A stretch of 64,000 bases of DNA from Aporhodopirellula aestuarii (GTDB lineage: Bacteria; Planctomycetota; Planctomycetia; Pirellulales; Pirellulaceae): contig NZ_JAMQBK010000035.1 in the NCBI RefSeq assembly GCF_023701485.1, positions 1-64,000 on the forward strand, given 5' to 3'. Numbering within the stretch: position 1 is the stretch's first letter; every line of letters starts with the position of its first letter. The notes under the pieces were generated by a model. The model ran no database searches and was not told where the DNA came from. It saw only the letters and a program-made list of their open reading frames with translations. A program made the position numbers and the translations under genes. Shown one piece after another: positions 43,475 through 51,877 of this stretch.

Positions 43475-44926
43475 ATGAATGGTCCTCCCAACTCTAGTGA
43501 TCGTCAGCTGCAAATCGGGCTCTTCGAGCTCGAGCGACTGCGGCGAACCGATTCGCTCGCCGATCCGGTCGTGCGGGCGCGAGGGTTGTGCGGCGAAATC
43601 GCCCGGGTCGCGGATTGCGACCGCGTGAGTTTTCTTGCGATCACGAGCGGCGAGCCAAGCCTCGTGGCGACGTCGACCACGGTGTCGATCGATGGTCGCT
43701 CACGCGAAGTTGCGTTTCTGCAACGAATCGCCCAACGTGTCCGAGAACAACGTGAATCGGTTTCGTCCGAGTCGCCCGATGACGCTTCACTGACGGACGG
43801 ACCAGACTGTTTGGAATTCCTGGCGGTTCCGGTTTTTTCAAGTGATGAAACGACCGTCGACGCCGTGGTCGTGATGCAGCGTTTCGCTCCCCAATCGACC
43901 GGACTTGCGGACACGATCAAGCCGATTGAGTCGCAAATTGACGCTGCGGCGAAAGCTGTGATCGCGTCGTGGTTGTCTTCATCGCATCCCGCCGCAAGCG
44001 GAGTGGGAAGCTGGTGGCGTCGGCGCAGTGGACTGCAACGGTTGGCCGTGTTCGCGATGATCCTGGTCGCATGGATCGTGTTGCTGAGCATCCCGGTCGC
44101 GTTTCGTTTGAATGTCGAAGGCCGTCTTGAACCGGCGTCGTCGCGAGGAGTTTACGCTCCCGCCGCAGGAACGTTGCTCCGATTGCATGTTGCCGATGGC
44201 GAACTCGTGACCGCGGGAACGCTGCTCGCTGAGATGAGCAGCAATGAAATCCAAATGCAGTACGATCGCATCGTCGGCGAATTGGCTTCCGCGGAAACCG
44301 AACTAGCGACCCTGCGATTGAATCAATCGGATGCCGGTTCGGCGAGAAACGTGGACGGGCGAGAAAATACCGGGATGCAGGTGATGCGAAATCATTCGGC
44401 GCGTCAGATGGTTCTGCGTGCCCGAATTGATTCGCTGAAAAAGCAAGCCGAATTGATTCGAAACGTGAGGGAATCGTTGTCGATTCGTTCGAAGATGGAT
44501 GGCCGTGTGATGATGCGAGACGATCAGTCGGAACTCGTAGGTCAGCACGTCATGCAAAGTCAGTGGTTGATGCAAGTCGTCGACACGGATAGTGGGTATC
44601 GTGCGATCGTTGATCTGCGCGAGAAAGACTTCGGGTATCTGAGCGATATGATGAGTTCGACAGAGAACCCCATCGTGGCAACACTTCGATTGCGGTCATC
44701 GCCCGATGTCGAGTTTACGGGCCGGACGCTCGCGGTCGCCGACACCGTGCAGATTGATGAACGCGGTATGGCGGTCGTGGAGGTGACGATGGGCGTTGCC
44801 GATTCACTTCCGGATGATCTGCATCTCGGGGCGACGGTTACCGGGATTCTGCGCGTCGGGCACCGGTCGCTCGGTTTTGTTTTTTTCCGGCCGGTGATTG
44901 AACTTCTGAGGAGTTACGGATGGTGA
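43475..44926 (+). CDS. GAF-like domain fused to a HlyD-type membrane adaptor
   Basis: A 483-residue protein. Residues 1-165 look like a cytosolic GAF-like sensor (CGEIARVADCDRVSFLAITS, CLEFLAVPVFSSDETTVDAV). One membrane helix spans about 190-212 (LAVFAMILVAWIVLLSIPVA), then comes a HlyD/biotin-lipoyl adaptor (RGVYAPAAGTLLRLHVADGE) with a coiled coil at about 245-345 and a barrel domain to the end. A sensor attached directly to an export adaptor is uncommon and suggests that export or assembly responds to a small ligand. The downstream HlyD gene overlaps its last codons (ATG 44920), so translation is coupled. No pump ATPase is nearby. Confidence 0.82.
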   Translation: MNGPPNSSDRQLQIGLFELERLRRTDSLADPVVRARGLCGEIARVADCDRVSFLAITSGEPSLVATSTTVSIDGRSREVAFLQRIAQRVREQRESVSSESPDDASLTDGPDCLEFLAVPVFSSDETTVDAVVVMQRFAPQSTGLADTIKPIESQIDAAAKAVIASWLSSSHPAASGVGSWWRRRSGLQRLAVFAMILVAWIVLLSIPVAFRLNVEGRLEPASSRGVYAPAAGTLLRLHVADGELVTAGTLLAEMSSNEIQMQYDRIVGELASAETELATLRLNQSDAGSARNVDGRENTGMQVMRNHSARQMVLRARIDSLKKQAELIRNVRESLSIRSKMDGRVMMRDDQSELVGQHVMQSQWLMQVVDTDSGYRAIVDLREKDFGYLSDMMSSTENPIVATLRLRSSPDVEFTGRTLAVADTVQIDERGMAVVEVTMGVADSLPDDLHLGATVTGILRVGHRSLGFVFFRPVIELLRSYGW

Positions 44927-46134
44927 GTGTCAAGAACGAGCCGAGAACGACGACCCGATTTGTGAGTGCGAATTGCCCGAGCCTCATACCTCGAGGATTC
45001 CTGGCGAAATCCACGGTGTCTATTCAGTTTTGCTCAGTGCGACGTGGATTCACTAACGCTGCACGCGGGGCGATCATCATGGCCATGATATGTGCCGCGA
45101 TTGCGTCGAATGCCCAGTTTGCAGAGGCCGCCGAGCCGACGGTTGTTGCGGATCTCGTTGTCGTGTTGATCGACGAAGCGTCGGTGTCGGCGACAACGGA
45201 AGGGAAAGTGAGCGAAGTGCGGGTGCAGGAGGGAGGGACCCTCGTGGCCGGCGATTTGATGCTCATACTCGATGATCAGAAAGCACAGATCGAGCGGTCG
45301 TTAGCCGATCGCTCGTTGCGAATCGCAGAAAATCGAGTTGCCGCGACCGATGCTGTCGACGCCGCCGAGGCGGAGGTGGCTGAACGCGACCAGTTGATCC
45401 GTGAGCACGCGGTGCGCCGCGAGTTGAATCGACGACGAGCGGCCAATGACTTGAAGATTCAAGCGGCTCAGAAGGCCGAAGCGGTTTCGCGGAACGAATG
45501 GATGCGAGCGAAGAATGCGAGGCAGAACTTTTCCGACGCGGTTTCGGAATCCGAAATCGACGCTCTGCATCTAGCGCTCCAACGCGCGGAATTGGAAACG
45601 CTCGAAGCGAAATTTCAACGCGAGATGGCTGAGATCGATGTGCGGCTCGACAACGCGTTTGGCGAAACCCTGCGGCTGAAGCGGGAAACGGCGGAAGTCG
45701 CTTTGGAGGCTGCCAAATCGGCGGGACAAGTTCGTAAACTCGAAGCCGAGATGCAACGGTTGCAATTGGAGCTCGCTCAGAACGATCTCGAGGCGCATCA
45801 TCTGCGATCTCCGATTGATGGAGCCGTGGTCGCGGTCCATGTTCGCACCGGTGATTGGGTGCGGCCGGGACAAGTCGTCGCTCGGGTCATTAATCGCGAT
45901 CGATTACGAGTCGAAGGGTTCGCGAAGGCCGCACATGCTCAGAGGCTACGCGACTCAAACGAAGTATGGATACTTATTTTGCAGCCGAATGGGGACACGG
46001 GACGTTTCTCAGGTGGACGCAAGTTCGTCAGTCCTGAAATCGATGCTGTGACCGGCGAAGTTCGATTCTGGATCGAATTTCAGAACGACGGCAGTGTGTA
46101 TCCGGGGTCGAACGCGCGCGTCGAGATCCGCTGA
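44920..46134 (+). CDS. HlyD-family periplasmic adaptor protein
   Basis: A 404-residue membrane fusion protein. After a polar N-terminus, a hydrophobic export signal lies near residues 50-70 (AIIMAMICAAIASNAQFAEA). The lipoyl-like half motif VSEVRVQEGGTLVAGDLMLI follows, then a long alternating-charge coiled coil (about 115-285), the second lipoyl half LRSPIDGAVVAVHVRTGDWV and a beta-barrel domain. ATG 44920 has a GAGGAG Shine-Dalgarno site six bases upstream and overlaps the GAF-HlyD gene by 7 bp; ATG 45079 would give a shorter signal peptide. It should bridge an inner-membrane component and the TolC-like protein. Confidence 0.88.
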   Translation: MVSVKNEPRTTTRFVSANCPSLIPRGFLAKSTVSIQFCSVRRGFTNAARGAIIMAMICAAIASNAQFAEAAEPTVVADLVVVLIDEASVSATTEGKVSEVRVQEGGTLVAGDLMLILDDQKAQIERSLADRSLRIAENRVAATDAVDAAEAEVAERDQLIREHAVRRELNRRRAANDLKIQAAQKAEAVSRNEWMRAKNARQNFSDAVSESEIDALHLALQRAELETLEAKFQREMAEIDVRLDNAFGETLRLKRETAEVALEAAKSAGQVRKLEAEMQRLQLELAQNDLEAHHLRSPIDGAVVAVHVRTGDWVRPGQVVARVINRDRLRVEGFAKAAHAQRLRDSNEVWILILQPNGDTGRFSGGRKFVSPEIDAVTGEVRFWIEFQNDGSVYPGSNARVEIR

Positions 46135-48326
46135 TGAGTGTACCCCGTTTGGAACTGCGTTCGGATTTGATCTCCAGACAGATCTCGTTGGGTGATCGCT
46201 GCGTTTGGGTTTTAAAAGATCCGCTCTCCCAAGCGTTTCACTTTTTCGACGAGGCTGAGTTTGGGATCCTACGGTCGCTGGCTGGTGGATGTGGCTTTGC
46301 CGAATTGGAACAGAAATATCGCGGTCATGTGGAATCGCGGACGTTGGCGCGGTTTCTATCTTCGGCGAGTCGTGCCGGATTGTTGGTCAGCAACGATGTC
46401 GCGACGCCGTCACGATGGTGGCGCGCCTCGCCACAGCGTCCACGTCGGCGATGGTGGAGCCAGCCGCTCGCGATTCGATTGCCAGGATTCACGCCGGATC
46501 GATTGTTCGCTCGCCTGCCGAAAATGACGGGCTTGTTTCTCGATCGTGGGAAAGCGGCGTGGTGGGATAGAATCAGGGCCAGGCATGTTTTGATCGCTAT
46601 TTTGCTGTTGCTACTATTGGCGTGCTCAGTCGTGGGTTTGCGGTTGGATGAGTTGCTCGCGGATTCGGCGAGTGCGAGCCAGCAGCTGTACACGGCCGTG
46701 GTTTCATCTGGCGGGATCAGCGGCGACGGTTCGATTAGCAGTATCCTGCTGATTTTTGCGTTGGCGGTCGTGACGACCAAGGTGATCCATGAGATCGGGC
46801 ACGCCTGGGTGTGTAGTGCGTTGGGAGGTCGATGTCGCGAAGTCGGTGTGTTGTTATTGTTGGGAATTCCCTGTTTGTATTGCGACGTGAGTGACACGTG
46901 GTTAATGCCGCGACGTCGAGATCGGATTTTGGTTTCTGCCACCGGCATGATCGCGGAATGGATTGTGGCGTCGATCGCGGTGCTGGTTTGGGCGACGACG
47001 CAGCCCGGTGTGTTACATGATTTGTCGGCGCTGATTGTCATGGTCGCTTCAATTAGCACGGTTCTGATCAATGCCAATCCGTTGCTGCGGTATGACGGGT
47101 ACTACATGCTTTCGGATTGGGCTGGTGTGCCGAATCTTTCCACCGAAGCGGGCGCGGCGGTGCGTTCTTTTTTCTCAGGCTTGTTTCAGGGCGAAGCAAC
47201 GACACGAGCGAACCCGTGGTTGGTGTTGTATGGCATCGCCAGCACCGGGTATCGAATGGTCGTTTATGCGGCCATTTTGTGGGCCGTCTACACGCTTGTC
47301 GAATCTCGCGTCGGCGTGGGCGCGGCGCTACCTATCACGGCCTGGCTCGGTTTTGTGCTAATGAACCAATTTATCCGAGGCGAACGGCGGGTGCGTGATG
47401 ATGATCCGGATGATCGAGGTCATGGTCGATTGGTGTCCGGTTTGATCGCCGCTGCGATGATGTTGCTCCTATTTGTTCCACTGCCGCGCAGCCTGCGGGT
47501 GGGCGCGTTGGTGCGGCCGGAAGGCGAAATGCCGCTCTACGTTTCGACCCCGGGCACGCTGGTTTCGGCGGAGGCGACCGGTAACGTCTTGAAGTTGGAT
47601 GATTGGCGACTGCGTTTGCAAGAGTTGATGGCACGGGGACGTGTCGGCGAACTGCGGGCGGAACTCGCGGCGGCGAAGATCGATCGCCTGGAACAGCCTG
47701 AGAGAGCGTTGTTGCATCCGATCCTGCAGGATCAGTTGAGCAGTGCCGAGGAACAACACGCCACCATCGCCAATCGCTTGCAGGAGGTGGAACCACGCGT
47801 GCAACCAGGAATGACGCTTTTCGACCCGCCGATCCGTCGCGCCACCAAACGGCAACGCGAGGAAGGTCGCTGGAGTTGGACAGGCGTTCCGTTACGTCGC
47901 GAACATGTTGGTGCGACGATGGAAAGCGGTACTCTGGTCGGTCGGAGTGGGCACCCGACAGCGAGAACGGTTTCGTTGTTTGTGCCTCAAGAATCCGTCG
48001 ATGCGTTGCGGCCGGGCCAATCGGTTTCGCTGGGGTATCGCGGGCTGCCGATCGGCTCGATCACAGGGCGGGTTGAAGCCATCTCGACGGATCCGGTGGA
48101 CTCGTTGCCGGACGAGATAGTCGCGTCGGGATGGGCATCGGCTCAATCTCGCGCGGACGGCACGCATCCTCGGCGAGAAGTTTTGTACGAAGTGACCGTC
48201 TCGATCGATGAGAAGAATTCCAACGCGATGGTCCTGCCCGCCAGGCTGGTCGCCGCGGCAAGAGTGGATCTACCGCCGATGTCTTTGTTTTCCCGGTGGC
48301 GACGTTGGATGGCGGACAATTTTTGA
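46134..48326 (+). CDS. M50 site-2-type membrane metalloprotease with HlyD-like C-terminus
   Basis: A 730-residue membrane protein. Residues 1-90 resemble a PqqD/RRE-type peptide-binding domain (FFDEAEFGILRSLAGGCGFA). The M50 core follows: zinc motif HEIGH (219-223) in a membrane helix and the third-ligand segment NANPLLRYDGYYMLSDW. Several more membrane helices lead to a C-terminal adaptor-like part from about 460 (MPLYVSTPGTLVSAEATGNV, LFVPQESVDALRPGQSVSLG). Similar proteins are annotated as peptide zinc metalloproteases near HlyD exporters. The TGATG junction at 46132-46136 couples it to the HlyD gene. It may process or gate an exported peptide; no precursor peptide gene is seen. Confidence 0.85.
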   Translation: MSVPRLELRSDLISRQISLGDRCVWVLKDPLSQAFHFFDEAEFGILRSLAGGCGFAELEQKYRGHVESRTLARFLSSASRAGLLVSNDVATPSRWWRASPQRPRRRWWSQPLAIRLPGFTPDRLFARLPKMTGLFLDRGKAAWWDRIRARHVLIAILLLLLLACSVVGLRLDELLADSASASQQLYTAVVSSGGISGDGSISSILLIFALAVVTTKVIHEIGHAWVCSALGGRCREVGVLLLLGIPCLYCDVSDTWLMPRRRDRILVSATGMIAEWIVASIAVLVWATTQPGVLHDLSALIVMVASISTVLINANPLLRYDGYYMLSDWAGVPNLSTEAGAAVRSFFSGLFQGEATTRANPWLVLYGIASTGYRMVVYAAILWAVYTLVESRVGVGAALPITAWLGFVLMNQFIRGERRVRDDDPDDRGHGRLVSGLIAAAMMLLLFVPLPRSLRVGALVRPEGEMPLYVSTPGTLVSAEATGNVLKLDDWRLRLQELMARGRVGELRAELAAAKIDRLEQPERALLHPILQDQLSSAEEQHATIANRLQEVEPRVQPGMTLFDPPIRRATKRQREEGRWSWTGVPLRREHVGATMESGTLVGRSGHPTARTVSLFVPQESVDALRPGQSVSLGYRGLPIGSITGRVEAISTDPVDSLPDEIVASGWASAQSRADGTHPRREVLYEVTVSIDEKNSNAMVLPARLVAAARVDLPPMSLFSRWRRWMADNF

Positions 48327-48344
48327 TCGAGTTTGGTGAATCAT

Positions 48345-48364
48345 TTCTATTTCAATCAATAGAA
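48345..48364 (+). terminator. Weak AT-rich hairpin after the M50 gene
   Basis: TTCTATT (48345-48351) and AATAGAA (48358-48364) form a 7-bp stem with a 6-base loop, 18 bp past the M50 stop codon. The placement fits the end of the export operon, but the stem is weak. Confidence 0.35.
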
Positions 48365-48552
48365 TGGTGGGCAGCTGGCTCGATCGGTTCCAGATCCATG
48401 GACTTGCGTTCACACTAATCGTCTGCGTCAGCAACTGTGCTTGAATAGCTTACGTGGGATGGTTCGCACACGAGAGTTCGCACACGACGGTTCGCGACCG
48501 GTTACAGTATTCGGCGTCGCTTTCTTGACTTCGTTCCCCAACGAGATTTCTC

Positions 48553-50616
48553 ATGCGCCCCCATGCCTACCTTCGACGTGCCACCTTTGGAGTGGGCGCG
48601 GCGATTGTCGTCTGTTGTTTCAATGTGCTTCCGGTGAACGCTTTCGAAGGGGCGTCGGTTGTTTCCTATTACGGGTATGACGACTGCATCCGTTTACAGA
48701 ACGACGAGGTCTCGGTGGTGTTATGTCCCGCGGCGGGCGGTCGGGTGCTCGAGTATGCGCTTGATGGTACGAACGTTCTTTACCTCCCGTCCGGTGGCGA
48801 AGGATGGCGAGCGGGGACTGACAGAAAACGTCCTGATTTGAATGCGGGGCGTTTTGACATCGGTCCCGAAAAGGTGGTCAAACGCGGTCAAGTGTTATGG
48901 GCCGGCGAGTGGACGGGGGAGATCACGGGCGATCGTGCGGCTCGGCTGACGAGCCAGTTTGATCCGGAATCAGGCGTGCGTTTGATTCGCGAGTTTCATC
49001 TGCATGAGTCCGATTCCCAATTGCGCTGCACGCAAACGATCGTGAATGAATCGAAGAAATCGGTCAGCCTTTGTCATTGGGGACGTACGTTCGCGGTCGG
49101 TGGCGGCGTCGCGGTGGTGCCCCGATCAGTTCACGGTCGATTTCCTGTCGGCTATGTCATGTATGAAGGGGCGAACTCGATTCAGCTGCAGCCCGACGAT
49201 CCTCAGATTCAGGTCAGCAAAGACGCGGTCATCGTGACGGGCCCGCCCCAGCATGCAAAGCTCGGGTTTGATTCTCATGCCGGATGGTTTGCGTATCTGG
49301 CGCCGACCAATCAAATCTTTGTGAAACGTTTCGAAACGTATCCTGACCGCCCGTACAACGAAGCTGCTGGGTTGACAGTGTCAGTGTGGTACCCCGAACA
49401 GGACCGCGTCGAATTGGAACCGATCGGTCCGGCGGAGAATTTGAAACCGGGGCAACAGGCCGACTTCACCGAGCAATGGTGGATTCTGCCCTATGATTTC
49501 CCAGAGGATCCCAACGACGTTGAGTTCAATGAAATCCGTCGAATCGTTTCGCGGAAGACCACGCCTGCCGGGCAAGAACCGGGAACGCTTATCTCGCCTG
49601 AGGTTCACCCAAACCGAACAGTGACCTTTCGTTTTTCGGGCGGTGATTCAGAGAAGATCAGCGTGTTGCTGAATCGCAAAGCGTTGCCACTGACGCGAGA
49701 TGTCGATGGGATTTGGAAGGTGACAACGGGGCCGCTCGCGCCGGGCATCTATGAGTACGTGTTTGAGGTCGACGGGGTGCGTGTGACGGATCCGCGAAAT
49801 CGATGGACGAAGAAGTGGTTCGTGTGCGCGAGTTTGTTCGAGATCCCAGGCGAGGAGCCTCTGTTGACGCAGCGGGCAGGTGTGCCGCACGGCACAGTCC
49901 ATCGCCATCTTTATCAGTCCACAACGACCGGTGGGCAGCGTGCCGCAGTGGTTTACACGCCGCCGGGGTACGAACCGGACGCGGCCGAGCCTTATCCTCT
50001 GTTGGTGCTCTGCCACGGTTTCGGTGACGACGAAACGGCGTGGACCGAAGTAGGGCGGGCCCATCATATCCTGGATAATTTGATTGCCGCTGGAAAAATC
50101 TCTCCGCTCGTCGTCGTGATGCCCAACGGCCACCCGATTCCTCCTAACGAGCGAACTTGGTCGGAAGACTACAACAACAAGAACAGTGAGCAGTTGGTTG
50201 ATGACGTTTTGGACGACCTCCTGCCTCTGGTGACGACGCAATATCATGTTTCCACTCATCCGGAACGAAGAGCGATCACGGGATTGTCGATGGGAGGCGG
50301 CCACTCGATCGCGATGGCGATGACTCGTCCAAACGAATTTGCTTGGGTGGGTGCCTTCAGTGCCGCGGCGCCGGAGGGTGAGTTCGCGACACAGCACCCT
50401 GAGTGGACGCAGGACACCGCCGATGTCAATCAACAACGACGACTATTTTGGATCGCATGCGGCTCCGACGATTTTCTACTCAAGCGAAATCATCACTTCG
50501 TCGAACAGCTCAAAACGCATGACATTGATCACGTATACGTAGAAACGAAAGGCAACCACTCATGGAACGTTTGGCGTGAATACTTGCCAACGTTCCTGCA
50601 ATTATTGTTTCGCTAA
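48553..50616 (+). CDS. Secreted multidomain esterase (N-terminal beta domain, E-set, alpha/beta hydrolase)
   Basis: A 687-residue exported protein with a signal peptide near residues 8-30. Residues about 35-320 are beta-rich and resemble a galactose-mutarotase-like or DUF4380-type domain (VVLCPAAGGRVLEYALDGTN). An early-set, CBM48-like domain lies at about 355-425 (GIYEYVFEVDGVRVTDP), followed by an esterase domain of the feruloyl/acetyl-xylan type at 440-687. Its nucleophile is Ser579 in GLSMGGG, the acid is probably in CGSDDFLL and the histidine is in KGNHSWNVW. The E-set plus esterase part is a known arrangement; the N-terminal domain added to it is less usual. It probably deacylates plant- or algal-type polysaccharides. 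Confidence 0.87.
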   Translation: MRPHAYLRRATFGVGAAIVVCCFNVLPVNAFEGASVVSYYGYDDCIRLQNDEVSVVLCPAAGGRVLEYALDGTNVLYLPSGGEGWRAGTDRKRPDLNAGRFDIGPEKVVKRGQVLWAGEWTGEITGDRAARLTSQFDPESGVRLIREFHLHESDSQLRCTQTIVNESKKSVSLCHWGRTFAVGGGVAVVPRSVHGRFPVGYVMYEGANSIQLQPDDPQIQVSKDAVIVTGPPQHAKLGFDSHAGWFAYLAPTNQIFVKRFETYPDRPYNEAAGLTVSVWYPEQDRVELEPIGPAENLKPGQQADFTEQWWILPYDFPEDPNDVEFNEIRRIVSRKTTPAGQEPGTLISPEVHPNRTVTFRFSGGDSEKISVLLNRKALPLTRDVDGIWKVTTGPLAPGIYEYVFEVDGVRVTDPRNRWTKKWFVCASLFEIPGEEPLLTQRAGVPHGTVHRHLYQSTTTGGQRAAVVYTPPGYEPDAAEPYPLLVLCHGFGDDETAWTEVGRAHHILDNLIAAGKISPLVVVMPNGHPIPPNERTWSEDYNNKNSEQLVDDVLDDLLPLVTTQYHVSTHPERRAITGLSMGGGHSIAMAMTRPNEFAWVGAFSAAAPEGEFATQHPEWTQDTADVNQQRRLFWIACGSDDFLLKRNHHFVEQLKTHDIDHVYVETKGNHSWNVWREYLPTFLQLLFR

Positions 50617-50949
50617 TAACGCGTCGAAACATCGTTGTTTCTTAAAGGGAACGGAATGTCTCTCACGCAGCGTCTGCATACAACTCGTTTTCGAATCGCG
50701 GATCACCGTAAGATAGGCAACGTTATCACCGAATCGTTTGATGGTCTCGAACGGTGTGCAACGACAGACAACGCGGGACTGCAAGACCGTGGCGTTGCAT
50801 TGCAACCACGAGGGTGGGGAATACCGCGAAGTCGACCTTGCCGCTCGTTCCCCATTGACCTTTCTCTTTAAACGAAAACACGCGAACTCGTTTCCTTGTC
50901 CGCGTGTTCTCGGGTTCGTCAGCGACGTGAGTTAGCATCGTAAGATGCT
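50617..50949. other. 333-bp intergenic region between convergent genes
   Basis: Holds a possible hairpin AACACGCG (50877-50884) with CGCGTGTT (50901-50908), 8-bp stem and 16-base loop, which could end transcription from either side. Short open frames here have no recognisable product. Confidence 0.45.
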
Positions 50950-51645
50950 CTAGAACCTGATAGTGAAGCCCGGCAAGCTTATACCTGTCGAAGAGCGAGG
51001 GCGTTGGTAAGTCACCGGTTGTCGAGATGTGGAGCGGCGTTGATAGGTGTGGACGTCGTGATGCGAGGTCGATCCGTACAATGCGAGTTCCATCCGTTGC
51101 AACAGTGGCAAGGCTTCCCCCGTGATCACACCACGCATGTGATTGATGGCGATGTAATCTTGGTGTCGCACACCGTCATAGCCTTGGTGTTGCAGTTCGC
51201 GGTACAGCGTCAAGAGCAGCGATCGGACGCTGTTCATATCCTCGGCGACGTGGTGAATCAGGCTGCTCGACGCGTATCGTGAGTTCGCCGCGTCGTGCAG
51301 GATGTGATGCATGTGCTCTTGGAGCCGTTCGAGCTTGGTGACGGTTACTTCGATCCCGTGCGAGTGCTCGTAGTCTTGGCTCAATTGGTGAGCGTCGTCG
51401 TGGAGGTGACGGGCGACCTCAGCAAGCTGATCCGCCAATCGGTCCAATTCCCTCACGCTGGCCTGGTGAACATGGCTGTCGTGATGACTGCCCGAATGAT
51501 GCGAGCTGTGGAAATCGTCGTGGTGGGTCTGCGTCTGAACCGGACGTGGGTAGAAACCGAACCGGTTGAACACTTGAGCGTTCGCCGAGGAGCAGGTGAA
51601 CGTGGCAACAATAGCGGCGGCGACCAGGGCGAAACATCGTGTCAT
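50950..51645 (-). CDS. Histidine-rich secreted protein of unknown function
   Basis: A 231-residue exported protein with signal peptide MTRCFALVAAAIVATFTCSS. The mature N-terminus is extremely His-rich (THHDDFHSSHHSGSHHDSH), and histidines recur through a helical middle (LAEVARHLHDDAHQLSQDYE, LERLQEHMHHILHD). The C-terminus is basic and Ser/Arg-rich, ending SLPGFTIRF, which might be an outer-membrane-type terminal strand. I know no named family. The His clusters suggest binding of zinc, nickel or copper in the periplasm, which is an inference from composition only. It is a single gene between two convergent or unrelated neighbours. Confidence 0.72.
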   Translation of the reverse strand: MTRCFALVAAAIVATFTCSSANAQVFNRFGFYPRPVQTQTHHDDFHSSHHSGSHHDSHVHQASVRELDRLADQLAEVARHLHDDAHQLSQDYEHSHGIEVTVTKLERLQEHMHHILHDAANSRYASSSLIHHVAEDMNSVRSLLLTLYRELQHQGYDGVRHQDYIAINHMRGVITGEALPLLQRMELALYGSTSHHDVHTYQRRSTSRQPVTYQRPRSSTGISLPGFTIRF

Positions 51646-51810
51646 CGGAAATCTCCAAAAAGGTAAGTGGCTTAGTGGAGTCTCTTAAACGCATGAGGTG
51701 TGCCAATTAGGCAAGGTAAGCCGCTTTATCGCTGTTTCACTAGCGTTTCACAGGGTTTGGGCAGTTTTGGCGACCTGATCCCAAATTGAAAGTGTCGTCA
51801 CATTGAGTTG

Positions 51811-51824
51811 GTGAGCGTGCTCAC
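51811..51824. promoter_or_regulatory. Short perfect palindrome upstream of the His-rich gene
   Basis: GTGAGC-GT-GCTCAC at 51811-51824, in the 232-bp gap between the MoeA stop and the His-rich gene start. It could be an operator of the His-rich gene (about 165 bp upstream) or part of the MoeA 3' end. Function is unproven. Confidence 0.3.
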
Positions 51825-51877
51825 GGTGATTCCGATGTGTCATCAAAAGGATGCCACTGTGGCTGCCATCGGGGACA

